DNA from: Deltaproteobacteria bacterium
GTDB lineage: Bacteria > Myxococcota > Polyangia > Polyangiales > B10-G4
Reading direction: 5' to 3'
NCBI GenBank assembly: GCA_019312705.1
Contig: JAFDCW010000292.1
Span: 1 to 6,231 of the forward strand
DNA length: 6,231 nucleotides
Part shown: positions 5,530 to 6,231 of the stretch, in pieces
How the letters are laid out: every line of letters starts with the position of its first letter
How positions within the stretch are numbered: position 1 is the stretch's first letter
Translations under genes and position numbers: made by a program
Notes under the pieces: model-generated
Databases searched by the model: none
Seen by the model: only the letters and a program-made list of their open reading frames with translations
What the model was told of the DNA's origin: nothing

Positions 5530-6231
5530 CTACCGCACACCAAAGGACGTGGTCGCCGTGGCGCCGGCCGACGAGTCACTCGCCAGAACGCCCACCGTAA
5601 CCCCTGCGCCGACGAGAAGTACTCCTGCCACGACCCAAAAGATGGGCGAGGTGAAGAGGCTATCGCTGTCATCCGGGGCGGCCCCGGGGTCGGCCTCGGG
5701 CATGAGGATCGCGGCCGGCTGGGCGGCGGGTGCGGCGGCGGACACCTCCTCGGGCTCGTCTTCATTTCCGATCTCGACAAGCCGGTTGCCCGGGCCATCG
5801 AGAACCCAGACGTAGTATTCGACGGTCCGGGCGTCGCGGGCGCCGTCGACGGGAACATAGACAGTCGGGGATTGCCCGACCTCGGCGCGCTGAACCTCGA
5901 AAGCACCTATCTCGTCGACACGGGACCCCACGACGACCGTCGCCGCCATGCCCAACGGGTCAGTCATGGTGACGCGCAATTGCTCGCGGCGGCTGAGCAA
6001 TGTCGCCTCGACGCCGAAGCTATCGCCGCGCGAAGACCAAAAGCCGAGAGCCTCGAGGAAGGGACCTCGGAGGGCGGGCGCCAGTCGCTGGTTGACCTGG
6101 GCATCGGGGTTGAGCGCGAGCAGCCGAATGAAAGCGCCGCGCGACACCTCGTCGCGGCGGAGGGCGGCGGCGGCGATCCCGATGAGCTCGTAGGTCCGGA
6201 TGAGGTGGGTCCGATCTGCGGTGCCCTCGTC
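5530..6231 (-). CDS. C-terminal part of TPR-like, membrane-anchored protein (5' end outside window)
   Basis: The frame is open to the window edge, giving 233 visible residues and a stop at 5530. A GTG at 6147 could start a 205-residue version, but it has no Shine-Dalgarno and the 28 residues upstream of it continue a helix-rich pattern (LIRTYELIGIAAAALRRDE), so the gene almost certainly starts beyond the window. Visible residues ~1-58 resemble a final TPR unit plus the RLLALNPDAQVNQRLAPALR linker that is common in myxobacterial TPR proteins. A beta-rich domain follows (to about 160), containing VEYYVWVLDGPGNRLVEIG, of the kind that ends in an Ig-like fold. Then come a Pro/Ala/Glu-rich linker and one membrane helix (about 197-218) near the C-terminus, leaving a short Ser/Thr/Ala tail. 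This suggests a large soluble region tethered by a C-terminal helix; side of membrane and function are unknown. Confidence 0.8.
   Translation of the reverse strand, partial: DEGTADRTHLIRTYELIGIAAAALRRDEVSRGAFIRLLALNPDAQVNQRLAPALRGPFLEALGFWSSRGDSFGVEATLLSRREQLRVTMTDPLGMAATVVVGSRVDEIGAFEVQRAEVGQSPTVYVPVDGARDARTVEYYVWVLDGPGNRLVEIGNEDEPEEVSAAAPAAQPAAILMPEADPGAAPDDSDSLFTSPIFWVVAGVLLVGAGVTVGVLASDSSAGATATTSFGVR

Noticed and set aside
5530..6147. Complete 205-residue gene starting at the GTG at 6147
   Set aside because: There is no Shine-Dalgarno before this GTG, and the frame stays open with helix-like sequence to the window edge.

Overview
The window is GC-rich and all five supported protein genes lie on the minus strand, so it reads from right to left. 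High GC, two Asp/Ala/Gly- or Pro-rich-linker lipoproteins, a PknB-like Ser/Thr kinase and a TPR/C-terminal-membrane-helix protein together suggest a myxobacterium (Myxococcota, possibly Polyangiales/Sandaracinus-like). This is an inference from style; no marker gene is present.

In order of transcription: (1) 6231-5530, the C-terminal part of a protein whose start lies beyond the window edge. It has a TPR-like helical stretch, a beta domain, a Pro/Ala-rich linker and one membrane helix near the C-terminus. (2) 5477-4269, a 402-residue cytoplasmic protein of unknown function whose first ~46 residues look like a ribbon-helix-helix fold. It follows 52 bp after gene 1 with a good ribosome binding site, so the two may be co-transcribed. 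(3) 4176-2563, a 537-residue lipoprotein with a right-handed beta-helix (Pmp-like rungs) and a C-terminal choice-of-anchor Q type segment. (4) 2201-1281, a 306-residue stand-alone Ser/Thr protein kinase with all catalytic motifs and no sensor domain. (5) 1142-111, a 343-residue lipoprotein with a Pro-rich linker repeat and two tandem copies of a cysteine-rich domain.

The most unusual non-coding feature is at 2353-2461, in the 361-bp gap between the beta-helix gene and the kinase: a hexanucleotide tandem repeat with 17 GGG tracts at exact 6-nt spacing on the plus strand. It is a strong predicted G-quadruplex array and is abutted by a 14-bp tandem duplication. The other gaps hold only weak inverted repeats.

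The genes do not form a recognisable pathway. Two are probable outer-membrane surface lipoproteins, one is a signalling kinase, one may bind DNA and one is a membrane-anchored TPR protein. No RNA genes, CRISPR arrays, insertion sequences or transposases were seen. I did not find a clear new multi-gene system; the best leads are the G-tract array, the duplicated Cys-rich lipoprotein and the 402-residue protein.
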